Shown: positions 1 through 9,558, counted from the first letter of the stretch. The stretch is 18,935 bases of DNA from Helicostylum pulchrum (GCA_025677825.1 JAIXMO010000122.1:1-18935), one strand, 5' to 3'. The notes: a model not told the origin generated them from the letters alone. Numbers and translations: made by a program.

Positions 1-1
1 C

Positions 2-23
2 ATTCGATTCTGATTGTTTATTT
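2..23 (+). repeat. subterminal inverted repeat of hAT, left copy
   Basis: Positions 2-23 read ATTCGATTCTGATTGTTTAT and match the reverse complement of 3722-3742 at about 18 of 21 positions with one gap. This pairs the window start with the right end of the hAT. It is the only visible evidence that the element extends to the left edge. Confidence 0.55.
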
Positions 24-207
24 TCCTTTTTTAATAAAGAATATAAGGTAAGGATCTATAAAGAGTGGAACCTATATTTGCAAGACCACTGGAATCGGTT
101 TTTTAATTATAAGGATGGGTGTACCACGTTTATTGACTTCGCACTGTTAACATATGAATTGGTTTATTTTATAAAAATAATGTACAAATAAAAAGAAAGG
201 GAAAACT

Positions 208-3200
208 TTACTTCTCCACAAAAACTTCTTTTTGCCAACAAGAAAGCAATACAATCTTTTCAGCCATTTCTGGTTTTAATCGAGCTCTTTTGTTATTTAT
301 TGTATGTTTAGCTTGCGAGAACAGTCTTTCAGATGGTACGCTTGTGGCAGGAATAGACAAATACTTTCTAGCAAATAAAGATAACGTCGGAAAAAGTTTT
401 TCGTGCTGTTTCCAAAACTTTAGCGGTTTAGTCGCGTATAACTTCCCTAGTTTGATGTTGGCATCGTCATCCTGTTCATTATCCTCGCCGTCTACTGTAA
501 ATTTATTTAGTAAATATTAAAAAAACTAAAAAAAAAATTACCTTCTTGCTGTCGATTAACCGCTAGTCCTTCTCTTCCAAACATTTGTGTATGATCAGTT
601 TGAATATAGATTGATAACTCTGCGTTTGATTCCACATAATTTCGTATTATAGAACTTTGGCTATTATTCCCAGTCAAAAAAACTTTCCTCTGCCTTTGTT
701 GGCTTTGTCTTAGCCTTTTTCTCGAAATACCAATGATCATATCATCGTCGTCATCATCTTCGTCATCACTATCATCATCGATATTGTAGTCATCAATATC
801 ATCATTACAATTATAAGCATCATTTACTGGAATAGCATTTGCTGTGAAGGTCCTGGTAAAAACATTAACATTCATTTGAACTAAAAATTAATGGGAAAAT
901 AAGCGTTGACTTACCTGCCTCAATTCTGAAAGCTAATGCTTCCGAGCTATCGCTGGTACGTAGTTCATGCGTGTAGTAATCAGCCAAAAATGAACTAAAA
1001 GATTTTTCACATCTGGAGATTTGCTCCTCGATGATGTCAGTCTCCCATTCTTGCTCCTTCCTAAAAAATGTTACCGATAAGTAAGTTTGGCCATTACAAT
1101 AATATTTGCACAAGATAATATATAAATACCAATAACTAAATTTCAGACTTGGATCGACCATGGTTGCGCAAGCATAAACGTCTGTCCGATCAGTTGGGCT
1201 ATAGTACTTGGAAAGTTTAGTGATACAGAGATCAATAGCAGCAGAAAGCGAAGGGTTTTTTTGCTGGAACTTTTCTAGTCTGGTGAAGAGATCATTATAT
1301 AGAACAATAGTCTTGTTGATTGTTGTGTATCTATTAGAGTAGAGTTTAATAACATGTTCAAACAACCGTTAGTAATTTGAGGTCATCACTTTAGAACTTA
1401 CTGTTGACTTGACAACCAAGATGTAATGTTTTCAAATTTAGTCAGTATTTTTTGGATATTAATGATGTATTCTATCTGAGCATTATTCAAGCTACAATCC
1501 TCTCTTAGTTCATCTTCTGAGTTTATTGTTAAACGGTAAGCCTCTTTTAAAATCAAAAATCTATCAATCATTACTTTGGTGCTATTCCATCTTGATTGAC
1601 AATCAATTAGTATTGAGAGATCTGGTAGGTTGAGCGTATTTTTGTTTGTTTGAAATATACTATTCAACTGAGAAGATAGGCGTATTTTTCCACATCCTTT
1701 TCTCAATTTAACAACAGGGTTGTCTTTTTTTGAAGAATCACTCTCTACCTAATAATTAAAAGCTTTGTCTCTTAGATGCGATCTGAAACCTTCTTAAAAC
1801 AATCACTCACATCTTTCATAACATTTTCCATATCAGCATCTTCAATAGGAGCCCTGGATTGCAACCCTTTATCAATCAAATCATGACATACAATATTAAT
1901 TACATGCGCTAGACAAGAGATTAAATTTTCGTTTCTCTTGAACTTAAAAGAGGAATCTCTTTCAGCCATGTCTTCAAGATAATCGGCCAATTTTCCATTA
2001 TTTGAGGCATTGTCTGTTGTCAAACAGAACAAATTGTTTTTGATTTCATAGTCTTCTAATACTTCCATAAATAGTTTACCTAAATTGTTACCTTTTTTTT
2101 TATGTAAATGTAAGCGCAAGTATTATACCCCAAAAAATTTAGAAAGTACATATACCTGCATGAGAAGCATTTTTCATATGTTTGAGAGCAATGGTTATTT
2201 GTTGAGGTTCCCATTTTTGATCAATAAAATGAGCTGTAATTCCCATGAAATACTGATCTATATTGTAACGTAAAGAATATCAATAATAATAAACGAATTA
2301 TAGCTGTGCTTTTGCTTACTTGTTTCGCTTTTCCAGAGATCAGTGGTAAAATTGATATATTTTTGTTGTTTGAGTTTTTCTTTAACCAATTTCTTTTGAT
2401 TTTTGTGTTTTTCAATAATAAGTTCTTTCAACTTTGTATTACTTGAGGGAATGAGCATGGAGTTGTATGAGATTGTTTTTTCATCGTTGGCATTGCTTCT
2501 GTTAGAAAATTGGAGTAATCGCTCTAACATTACGTTGTTCGAAGAAAATACCATCGGTAGATTATTAGCGATAACAAAATCAGTAAATAGATCAAGAAAT
2601 GATTCTCTGGTAAAAGGTAATTTATTCATTTTGTTTATGTCATTTTGCTCTTGCTCGTATTTGTCTAAATGTAGTTTACTTTCTGTTGTTATGCAATTTT
2701 GGAAGAATTGTTCATTGTACTCATTCTCACCGCCTGGGTATTTTGTTTTATAGGTAGGATCTTGTTCTTGTTGAGACAGTAATAGTTTCATAATAATATT
2801 ATCTAATTTTTAAACAATTTTTTAGACATAACATCTGAGGTAAAATTAAAAAAAGCTTACGTCTGGATTGGGTTAACCCAAAGTGATCTGATATTAAATG
2901 ATTTATTAAACTTGTACTCTCCATTTTATTGCTAGCATAGTCTTGAAAACATCCCCCTTGCTTACGTCTGACGGTACAATAGACACGATTACCGACACGT
3001 AACCCATAGCCAAATACATTCCACCATGCCCACGATCGTCTTTTTTTGCTTTCTACGGAAACATCAGATAATCTCTTATCGAATCCACACCAGGGTATTG
3101 TAACTTCTTCCCCTGTTAGTTCCGATCTTATGGTCTGTTGGTTGGAGCTGTTGTGGGATTTAATTGCGACACGTTCCTCGAGTGATAATTGACCAGCAAA

Positions 3201-3314
3201 TGATGCAATGAGAGATGTGGCAGTTGAAACTGTTCCAACCGATGTAGATGATGATGCCCGACTTATAATGCTTTGGATAGAAAAAGGTGGCTCTACATCA
3301 TGGTCATTGGTCAT
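208..3314 (-). CDS. hAT family transposase, nine exons, apparently intact
   Basis: This is the enzyme that would cut and move the surrounding hAT element. Proposed exons are 3314-2861, 2802-2320, 2257-2156, 2091-1811, 1748-1402, 1330-1130, 1060-915, 841-542 and 494-208, joined in phase to about 866 residues. In order: a BED-like zinc finger (C113, C122, H139, H144); FTTDLW with first catalytic Asp 306; YFMGITAHFID; LTTDNASNN with second Asp 373; CLAH (C406, H409); SYW near the insertion-domain end; an acidic tract; and the C-terminal dimerisation block KYLSIPATSVPSERLFS, whose Glu (about 827) should complete the DDE set. The stop is TAA at 210-208. Two splice choices are uncertain. Exon 4 could end at 1790 instead of 1811, and exon 8 could start at 880 (a 34-nt intron) instead of 841. 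Either choice keeps the frame. Family known, exon model inferred. Confidence 0.88.
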
Positions 3315-3692
3315 TTTCAGATATTATAAAAAAAAAGTTTTAACTAGAAATTGAAAGAGAGTGTCAATTAATTAATTAATATTTAATCTTATAAACTTTA
3401 CACGCAAGGATTACATAAACAGTAAACATTGCGCCGAAAAGCCAACTTTTATCACTAAGTAATATTTCTTAAATACAGTGTACAATCAACAATGTCCATA
3501 TTGAATCTTAATTATTGAGGATACACTCAATATTTTTTTCAGTATAAAAACTTTTATTAATAATTTATGCTGTCTTTATCGATTGACAGAGAAAGAAATG
3601 GTATGCCGACGCAATGTCAATAGATTTCTGCCCCGACAGGTTTCAGCCTAGATTATTGATGTGAAACATAAATAAATTCCAGATTGAGTGAG
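3315..3692. other. hAT 5' non-coding segment
   Basis: This stretch lies between the transposase start codon and the subterminal repeats and should carry its promoter. It is AT-rich, with a short aatt repeat at about 3366-3380. I see no coding sequence and no clear TATA box. Confidence 0.5.
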
Positions 3693-3796
3693 CTATTCAA
3701 TTTTTTAAAAATAACGGACCGATAAAACAGTCAAAATCGAATAACCTATTCGATTTTACAAAAATATCGGGCCGTTTTAGCAGTCAAAATTGATTG
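3693..3796 (-). repeat. two tandem ~53-bp subterminal repeats at the hAT right end
   Basis: Unit 1 (3693-3745) and unit 2 (3746-3796) both start ctattc.attttt, pass through an ata.cgg.ccg core and end cagtcaaaat. They differ by scattered substitutions and a small gap. Repeated subterminal motifs are common in hAT ends, where transposase binds. That role is inferred here. Confidence 0.65.
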
Positions 3797-4419
3797 ATTC
3801 AAACCGATCTTTTTCGTTTAAAACACTAGTTGAAATACGACATCACTATGGGTAAGACCATAGTATCCCAATGTATCGATGTATGACTTCCGTAAAGCAT
3901 GTTGATAGAGGCCAGAATTCATAGAATTCTCAAGTAAACGACATGCATAACCTGGTCCAAATGCTGTCATACAACCCCAAATCATTATAGATCCACCACC
4001 ACCCTGTTTTTTACTTTTGAAGTTGAACGGCCTAAGTTTTGCACCTTTCAAGACGTACGTATACTCGGCACCATCCGATCCCCAGATGTTTAGCTTGGTT
4101 TCATCTGAGAACACAACCTTCTTCCAGTCCTCTACTGTCCAGTCACGGTGTTCTTTTGCCTATTTATAACGTTTTTTCATATGCGTTATATCAATGGCGG
4201 CAGTTGAATACTTAAATCGACACCTAAAACCTAGGTCTTTAATGATTTTTCGAGTGGCATTATAGCTAATTGAATAACCAACACTACACAAGTATTTATG
4301 AACATCACGAGCGGACTGTAAGGAACCAGATCGAAGCTTCAAACGTATAACTGTTTTAGTAAATTGTTTCACAATGCTGGGTCTTCCGGCAGGATGTCGA
4401 ATATTATTTGGAATAATGC

Positions 4420-4424
4420 TTGAT
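4420..4424. repeat. target-site duplication, left copy (TTGAT)
   Basis: This 5-bp direct repeat flanks the solo LTR and is matched by 4913-4917. It lies inside the Ser codon region of the Tc1 helix-turn-helix exon. Confidence 0.85.
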
Positions 4425-4584
4425 TGTTGTATTCACGTACTATACAGATATATAATTTAGATATACCTTTATACACAAAGGCTATATAACAATATAATAT
4501 TATCTATTTGGTATTTGGATCTGTATACTTCTTACCGACTATATAAATTTAATGAAGAAATATAGTGTAACAGTTTATTTCTTC

Positions 4585-4670
4585 AAGTGATACAATAACC
4601 TACAAACAGTTCATTGTACTGAAGTGGTACAATAATCTACAAACAGTTATTCTTCTAAAAAGTGATACAA
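4585..4670 (+). repeat. tandem ~37-bp repeat in the solo-LTR U3
   Basis: The motif aagtgRtacaataa begins at 4585 and 4622, with a partial third copy at 4660. The first two are each followed by ctacaaacagtt. Tandem motifs upstream of an LTR TATA box often act as enhancer or transcription-factor sites. That function is inferred. Confidence 0.6.
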
Positions 4671-4805
4671 GAAGCACTTTGTCTTCAAAGCTTATTCATT
4701 CATATTTTCCCACATTATATTCACTTATTTTCCTCACCATCAACTCACTTATTTTTCCCACCATCAATTAATGTTCCTTCAATGTCTTATTTATATTCTG
4801 AAAAG

Positions 4806-4816
4806 TATATATAAGG
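4806..4816 (+). promoter_or_regulatory. TATA box of the solo LTR
   Basis: TATATATAAGG lies about 136 bp downstream of the tandem repeat and roughly 100 bp before the LTR end. This is a plausible core promoter reading rightward, toward the antisense of the Tc1 gene and the next LTR. Confidence 0.5.
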
Positions 4817-4912
4817 ACCCATAATTTCCATTAAATAAAAAACAATCATTTCAAGTCTGATAATCTTTCTGTTTAATTTTTTATTTTTGATATTTATTCT
4901 TTAAATATCATA

Positions 4913-4917
4913 TTGAT
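4913..4917. repeat. target-site duplication, right copy (TTGAT)
   Basis: This is the partner of 4420-4424. Five base pairs is the usual duplication size for Ty3 and Ty1/copia-type integrases. Confidence 0.85.
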
Positions 4918-5039
4918 CTCATCCTGTTTACATGTGACTTTGAAACTCCTGTACGTTTTATAATGTTGACAGTGGGCTCACCATTCAAAATAAGAGACTT
5001 GAAGTCATCACGTTTACTTTGGCTGAGTTTATAAGGCAT

Positions 5040-5177
5040 AGTATTTTTAAAAAGCCGTTAAGTTTGGAGAGTGATCGTAACAGGGGAAGTTTCGAAAATT
5101 TTGGCGGTATTTATATCATGACATAGAGAAAGGTTTAAATATTCAGATAGCATTAATGTATTTTTGATACAACTACA
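5040..5177. other. Tc1 5' flank before the next LTR
   Basis: This segment joins the Tc1 start codon to the LTR at 5178. It should contain the Tc1 terminal inverted repeat, but with the opposite end outside the window I could not place it. A stretch near 5089-5109 (tttcgaaaattttggcggta) is the best candidate. Confidence 0.35.
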
Positions 5178-6089
5178 TGTCGTGATCTGGGATATAATTA
5201 TTAAAACTAACTAGACACACTTACATCATAGTCAAAGACTAGTATATTAAATGAAGCTAAGTAATATAAACTAAAAGTCTATCATATAAATTACATCATG
5301 AAATGATATAATGTAAAGACACTAATAAATATAACTTATTAAAAATACTTAGTGTCTCTTTGGTAAATGGTATAAATACAACCTTAGAACAGGATTCTTA
5401 TAATCCTCAGATCTCTTTTTATATAATAAAACACTTTAATCCAGTCTCACAGTATTTATACTTGACCCTCTCTTTTATTCTATATATATCTTTATTCTAC
5501 ACTCCCATTTACCACACTACATGCCAGCTGTAAATGATTTAATATTTAAATAATGCGGAAAATTAAAAAAATTCGGAATCACTTTATTTTTCTTACATAA
5601 TGATTACGTCATAAAAATCAATTAAAATTTTACTTAAAATAAAATTCAGCCTCGTCTGCCTTTTCTGATATATGATTTGTATAGCTAGTACCATTATTCG
5701 CGGAAATATTTAAAAAACAAGTTTTGTGGGTCAATTTATGTAACCACTGTGTATGATTTATATATGAAAATAAAGTAGTACAAAATTGAGATACAATTTT
5801 GACTAAAAGTGTCACAGTTAAATTTGAATAAGCTGTGTACTACTTCAAATTAGATATAAATTACTTTAGAATATAAACTCAATAAAAGATCACCTTTTTA
5901 CTACTATACATTTATTGCTATAAGTCTCATCTATTAAAATAACTCTGACAAAAGAATAGTGTCGTAGTATCTTTTGTACTACCTACAAATAATATAAATT
6001 AATACTCAAAGCTAAAATATAATAAATCATCTTTGATCTATCATCCATACTTTATTACAACTGACTAATTGTTAAGAACGATCACGACA
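5178..6089 (+). mobile_element. 5' LTR of the first Ty3/gypsy element
   Basis: The 912-bp block starts TGTCGTGATC and ends GATCACGACA, a perfect 10-bp terminal inverted repeat with canonical TG...CA ends. A TATAAAT at 5371 can serve as core promoter. Two bases after the end comes a TGG that fits a primer-binding site. There is no protein-coding sequence inside. The matching 3' LTR is not in the window, so LTR age cannot be judged. Confidence 0.8.
5371..5377 (+). promoter_or_regulatory. TATA box in the 5' LTR
   Basis: TATAAAT lies 193 bp into the LTR and would mark the U3/R region of this element. It was assigned from position and sequence only. Confidence 0.4.
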
Positions 6090-6091
6090 AT

Positions 6092-6109
6092 TGGTAGCAC
6101 CAGATCGTC
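6092..6109 (+). promoter_or_regulatory. primer-binding-like site
   Basis: TGGTAGCACCAGATCGTC begins 2 nt after the LTR end. TGG complements the CCA tail of a tRNA. I could not name the tRNA whose 3' end would match the rest. Confidence 0.5.
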
Positions 6110-6150
6110 TAATATTAACAAACAATAGTCAAAACTGAAAATATAGTTGA

Positions 6151-9100
6151 ATGAAACGCGCCGAAAATAATAGTGCAAGAATCAATAACTATATTATTCA
6201 CAAGGCTTTAGAAGATATATCAACGGACAACAAGGAAGAATTTATAAAATATTTGGAATCACAAGGATATAAACTAACTAAGGAAACAGCTGAGTTTAGT
6301 GACAATAATACATTATCGCGCGCAGAAGCTTTTACAATAGATAGACAGAGCAACAAAGTACTACTTAGATTTAAGGAAATTATTAAAAAGAAAATGGAAA
6401 CAATAAACAACATGCCAGAATCATATCAAAACAACAACGTTACGCGCGATGAATTAGCAGAGATTTTAAACAAATTATTCATAAATAATAATAACACTAA
6501 CCAAGATAATTATAAAAATAACAACAATAATGTACGTATCCCTACACCACCTTCATATGATGGCACACGTGCAGCATCGACAATAGAAAATTGGTATATT
6601 GCAGTAGAAAGATATTTGAGATTTAACAATTTTGATGAGTCACGATGGATTGATTACTGTGTTATATTACTCACGGGTAGAGCCCAACTTTGGTATTCTC
6701 GTATCACTCGTAATAACAGCAATTATTTCAATACACGGACTGCGTTCAAAACTGCTTTAGATACTGAATTCAAACCTCAATTTGCTGCTCGTTCTGCTCG
6801 CGACCGTTTATTTGAAGTAAAGCAGACACACAGTATTCAACAATATATTCATAATTTTCAAGATATATTGTTAGAAGTTTCTATTACAGATGATGAAGCT
6901 ATTGACAAATTTATTAGAGGTTTGAAGGATCGTGCACGTGCACATGTACTAATGCAGGACCCTGTAGATTTGGAAGCAGCTTATCAATGTGCCACCGCGT
7001 ATGAGTCTGCAAACATGTATGGTCAACATGCTCGTGTACTTAATACAACCTTACCCAATAATGATTATATTGATGACCCCATGGACACCAGCCTCAATAT
7101 GATGCAAATGTTAAAACAACAAAATATGGAACTTCTCAACGTATTGCAACGACAAAATACGAATAATAACTCCAATAATTATCGTAATGCTCCACCTCGA
7201 GATAATAACAATATGCGACGTGAAGTCATTCTTTGTTTTGTATGTGACAAACCTGGACATTTTGCTAGAGATTGTTATCATCGTTTAGCTAACAGGAATA
7301 ATAATAACAATACTCGCAATAACTACAGTAATAATTCTCGTAATCCAAGAAATAATTATAGATCCAACAATATTCGAAATCGTACATCATACTCATTTAA
7401 AAACGATAATCATAATAATTCTAAACAATCTTTCAATGCTATAATAGATCAATATGATCCGTTATATAACAATAATAATAATGAACATATTAATAGTTTT
7501 TCTTCTGATTTTAATAAAGATTTAATTGACTTGGCTCCTTCTGGTAGTTCAGATCGCAATCATTACCCACCCGTGCCTACAACTGATCCTGCTTATTATA
7601 TCATATCGCCTTCTGATTTAATATTCCTGAATAATCTTCAAAATGCATCGCCCGAATTACCGTTATATAAAGCTATGGTTGGAGGATCTGATTTCAAGAT
7701 ACTGATAGACAGTGGTGCTAGTACATGCTATGTCCATCCCAAATTAATCTCTCATGCATTCAAAACGATAGATATCTCGAATCAAGCAGTGGAGACTGCT
7801 GATGGTAACAAATGCAATATAAACAAAAAAGTTTCATTTAAAATGTATTTAGGTGATGATCATGAACACGAAGAGACTATTAACGCTTTTGTCTTTGAAT
7901 CAAAATTTGATATAATTCTGGGAAGAACATGGTTGAAAACAAGGGCCCCTAAACCGAACTGGTTTGATGACACTTGGGAAATTCAAAATTTGAACAAGGG
8001 TAACATAATGCTATATCCCATAAAAAATAATAACAACCTCATAATACACAATAATCAAAACAGCTTAACATTGTCTGAAGATATTCCCATTAATATATCT
8101 CAACAGCTTTTTACTACTCACCCTACTTATACTAGAAATACTGATACCAAGATGAATGACTCCGTAGATTATCTATTATCGGCAAATCAAGTATCTCGTT
8201 TATTAAAAAAAGATGAAGTGGAAGAGTGTTATATGTTATATTTTATGAACGATAAAACAGGTAATAGTGTTCTTGTAAGTCCAACTGATGCCGAGGCCGT
8301 TGATCTCAAAACTGATGCCGTATGGAAAGAAGAATTTGCGAAATTATATCCTTATGCATTTAAAGGTGAAATCACTGAGTTACCACCGCATAGATTTACT
8401 AGAGATATTATCCAAACCGATCCACCTAATGCACCACCAATATATCATCAACCATATCAAATGAGTCCCATTGAATTACAAGAACTGCAACGAATTTTAT
8501 CGGATCTAGAAAAGAAAGGCCTTATTGTGCCTACTACTTCTCCATATGGATTTCCTATTTTATTTATCCGACATAAAACTTCAGGTAAACTACGTATGTG
8601 CTGTGATTTTAGGTCATTGAATAAAATTAGCGTATCGCAACGTACACCGATACCAAGGATTGATGAATGCTTAAATCAATTGCACGGCTCTCGTTATTAT
8701 AGTCAAATCGATCTAACAGGTGCATTTAATCAAACACGTTTATCTGACGCAGATTCTGCAAAATGCGTGATATCTCATCGCTATGGACAACATCGTTTTC
8801 TTGTGACACCATTTGGTCTAAAAAATTCAGGTGCTTATTTTCAAGGTATCATTAATGCTACATTAAAACCATACATTGATAAATTCTGTTTGGTATATCT
8901 CGATGATATTTTGATTTACAGTAAAACCGAAAAGGAACATAAAACACATGTTAATATAATTCTAAAAACACTAAATGAAGCAAAATTCGTAATTAATATA
9001 GATAAATCTCATTTTAATATAAAAGAGCTTACGTTCTTAGGTTTTCAAATTTCTAAACATGGTATACTTCCGTCCAAACATAAAACCGAAGCTATTCGTT

Positions 9101-9363
9101 TATGGCCTATACCCACCAACGTACAGCAAGTGCGTCAATTTCTTGGTCTTGCCCAGCATTTTCGTAGATTTATTCCAGATTTTGCAGGTATCGCTTCCGT
9201 TATTACTGATTCAACAGCTGGTACTGGTTACAAGACACGTGCTATTGATTGGACACCGGCTTGTCAAATAGCATTCGATACTATTAAAGATAAATTATGC
9301 TCTGCTCCCGTGCTTAGTACCGTCGACATGGATAGTGTGATAAATAGTATCAAATTAAAATAA
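6151..9363 (+). CDS. Ty3/gypsy Gag-Pol polyprotein, truncated after reverse transcriptase
   Basis: One uninterrupted frame of 1070 codons encodes Gag and the first part of Pol. In order: a hydrophilic N-terminus; a retrotransposon Gag domain at about residues 130-290 (from PTPPSYDGT to ATAYESANMYG); an Asn-rich segment; a CCHC knuckle (C362, C365, H370, C375); a second Asn-rich tract; an aspartic protease motif LIDSGAST with D520; and a complete-looking reverse transcriptase with SPYGFPILFI, MCCDFRSLNK, FGLKNSGAYF and the YLDD box at 916-919. A thumb/connection segment follows, ending APVLSTVDMD. After residue about 1060 the family sequence stops. RNase H, integrase and any chromodomain are absent, and the last few residues come from foreign DNA. 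Gag and Pol share one frame here, unlike the second element. Confidence 0.92.
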   Translation: MKRAENNSARINNYIIHKALEDISTDNKEEFIKYLESQGYKLTKETAEFSDNNTLSRAEAFTIDRQSNKVLLRFKEIIKKKMETINNMPESYQNNNVTRDELAEILNKLFINNNNTNQDNYKNNNNNVRIPTPPSYDGTRAASTIENWYIAVERYLRFNNFDESRWIDYCVILLTGRAQLWYSRITRNNSNYFNTRTAFKTALDTEFKPQFAARSARDRLFEVKQTHSIQQYIHNFQDILLEVSITDDEAIDKFIRGLKDRARAHVLMQDPVDLEAAYQCATAYESANMYGQHARVLNTTLPNNDYIDDPMDTSLNMMQMLKQQNMELLNVLQRQNTNNNSNNYRNAPPRDNNNMRREVILCFVCDKPGHFARDCYHRLANRNNNNNTRNNYSNNSRNPRNNYRSNNIRNRTSYSFKNDNHNNSKQSFNAIIDQYDPLYNNNNNEHINSFSSDFNKDLIDLAPSGSSDRNHYPPVPTTDPAYYIISPSDLIFLNNLQNASPELPLYKAMVGGSDFKILIDSGASTCYVHPKLISHAFKTIDISNQAVETADGNKCNINKKVSFKMYLGDDHEHEETINAFVFESKFDIILGRTWLKTRAPKPNWFDDTWEIQNLNKGNIMLYPIKNNNNLIIHNNQNSLTLSEDIPINISQQLFTTHPTYTRNTDTKMNDSVDYLLSANQVSRLLKKDEVEECYMLYFMNDKTGNSVLVSPTDAEAVDLKTDAVWKEEFAKLYPYAFKGEITELPPHRFTRDIIQTDPPNAPPIYHQPYQMSPIELQELQRILSDLEKKGLIVPTTSPYGFPILFIRHKTSGKLRMCCDFRSLNKISVSQRTPIPRIDECLNQLHGSRYYSQIDLTGAFNQTRLSDADSAKCVISHRYGQHRFLVTPFGLKNSGAYFQGIINATLKPYIDKFCLVYLDDILIYSKTEKEHKTHVNIILKTLNEAKFVINIDKSHFNIKELTFLGFQISKHGILPSKHKTEAIRLWPIPTNVQQVRQFLGLAQHFRRFIPDFAGIASVITDSTAGTGYKTRAIDWTPACQIAFDTIKDKLCSAPVLSTVDMDSVINSIKLK

Positions 9364-9435
9364 TAAAAGAGACAACAGTAAATAAGATGAAACTTCTTAT
9401 AGATCTTTATTGATTAAAATTACTTTTAAAAAACA

Positions 9436-9463
9436 AGAGAGGGAGCAAAAGGTTGCTCCTCTT
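9436..9463. repeat. hairpin
   Basis: agaggGAGCAA and TTGCTCctct are complementary with one bulged G, separated by aagg. The stem is GC-rich in very AT-rich surroundings. It lies about 100 bp right of the pol breakpoint. Confidence 0.55.
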
Positions 9464-9558
9464 AATATTCTTTTTATAGTCAAAGAACAACCAGGGTAAC
9501 ATGACTGTTGTTTAAGGTGGTACAAGTAAATGGCTAAAATGTTAATTAGTACAATGGT

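Larger units (their letters stand above)
1..3828 (-). mobile_element. hAT DNA transposon, left end outside window
   Basis: The right terminus is placed at 3828, where the Tc1 coding sequence to its right stops matching. Read inward on the minus strand the element begins TAGTGTTTTAAAC, which fits the short YARNG-like ends known for hAT elements. Positions 2-23 are an inverted near-copy of 3722-3742, a segment about 86 nt inside the right terminus. If the ends are symmetrical, the left terminus therefore lies about 85 nt before the window. The expected 8-bp target duplication would be 3829-3836 (gttgaaat), but its partner is not visible. The body holds one nine-exon transposase gene and nothing else recognisable. 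Confidence 0.75.
4425..4912 (+). mobile_element. solo LTR of a retrotransposon
   Basis: This 488-bp block interrupts the Tc1 reading frame and is flanked by identical 5-bp sequences TTGAT (4420-4424 and 4913-4917). Removing it with one duplicate makes the Tc1 codons contiguous in frame, which is direct evidence of an insertion. It starts TGTTG but ends CATA rather than the usual CA, so the last two bases have drifted or the element has unusual ends. It contains a U3-like tandem repeat and a TATA box on the plus strand. No internal retrotransposon sequence remains, as expected after recombination between two LTRs. It does not resemble the other two LTRs in the window at its ends. Confidence 0.85.
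3829..5039 (-). pseudogene. Tc1/mariner transposase, interrupted and truncated
   Basis: The start ATG is at 5039-5037 and opens MPYKLSQSKRDDF, followed by a helix-turn-helix segment ending SKSHVNRMRS. The reading is cut by a solo LTR (4425-4912). It resumes at 4419 with SIIPNN and then the linker GRPSIV, typical of Tc1 transposases. A TAG at 4162-4160 replaces a codon just before AKEHRDWTVEDW. Then comes VFSDETKLNIWGSDG, carrying the first catalytic Asp. The sequence stops at GLTHSDVVFQ, exactly where the second catalytic motif (QDN) should begin, because the hAT is inserted there. The second Asp and the catalytic Glu are not in the window, and the rest should lie left of position 1. The gene cannot make active enzyme: it has one stop and two insertions. 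Confidence 0.88.
5178..9332 (+). mobile_element. truncated Ty3/gypsy-type retrotransposon
   Basis: The element spans a 5' LTR, a primer-binding-like site and gag-pol, and lacks the 3' half of pol and the 3' LTR. The coding part has no stop or frameshift, so the truncation looks fairly recent compared with the decay of the Tc1 gene. It lies immediately right of the Tc1 remnant. Confidence 0.8.

Noticed and set aside
290..520. Plus-strand reading frame of 76 codons
   Set aside because: The opposite strand here encodes the conserved hAT dimerisation block and its preceding residues, so this frame is its antisense shadow.
4160..4162. Selenocysteine or recoded stop in the Tc1 gene
   Set aside because: The stop is TAG. 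The gene also carries two insertions, so a simple inactivating mutation explains it.
9333..9337. TAGTG read as a CACTA-element terminus for the Tnp2-like gene
   Set aside because: At a left end a CACTA element should read CACTA, not TAGTG. The orientation is wrong and no partner end was found.
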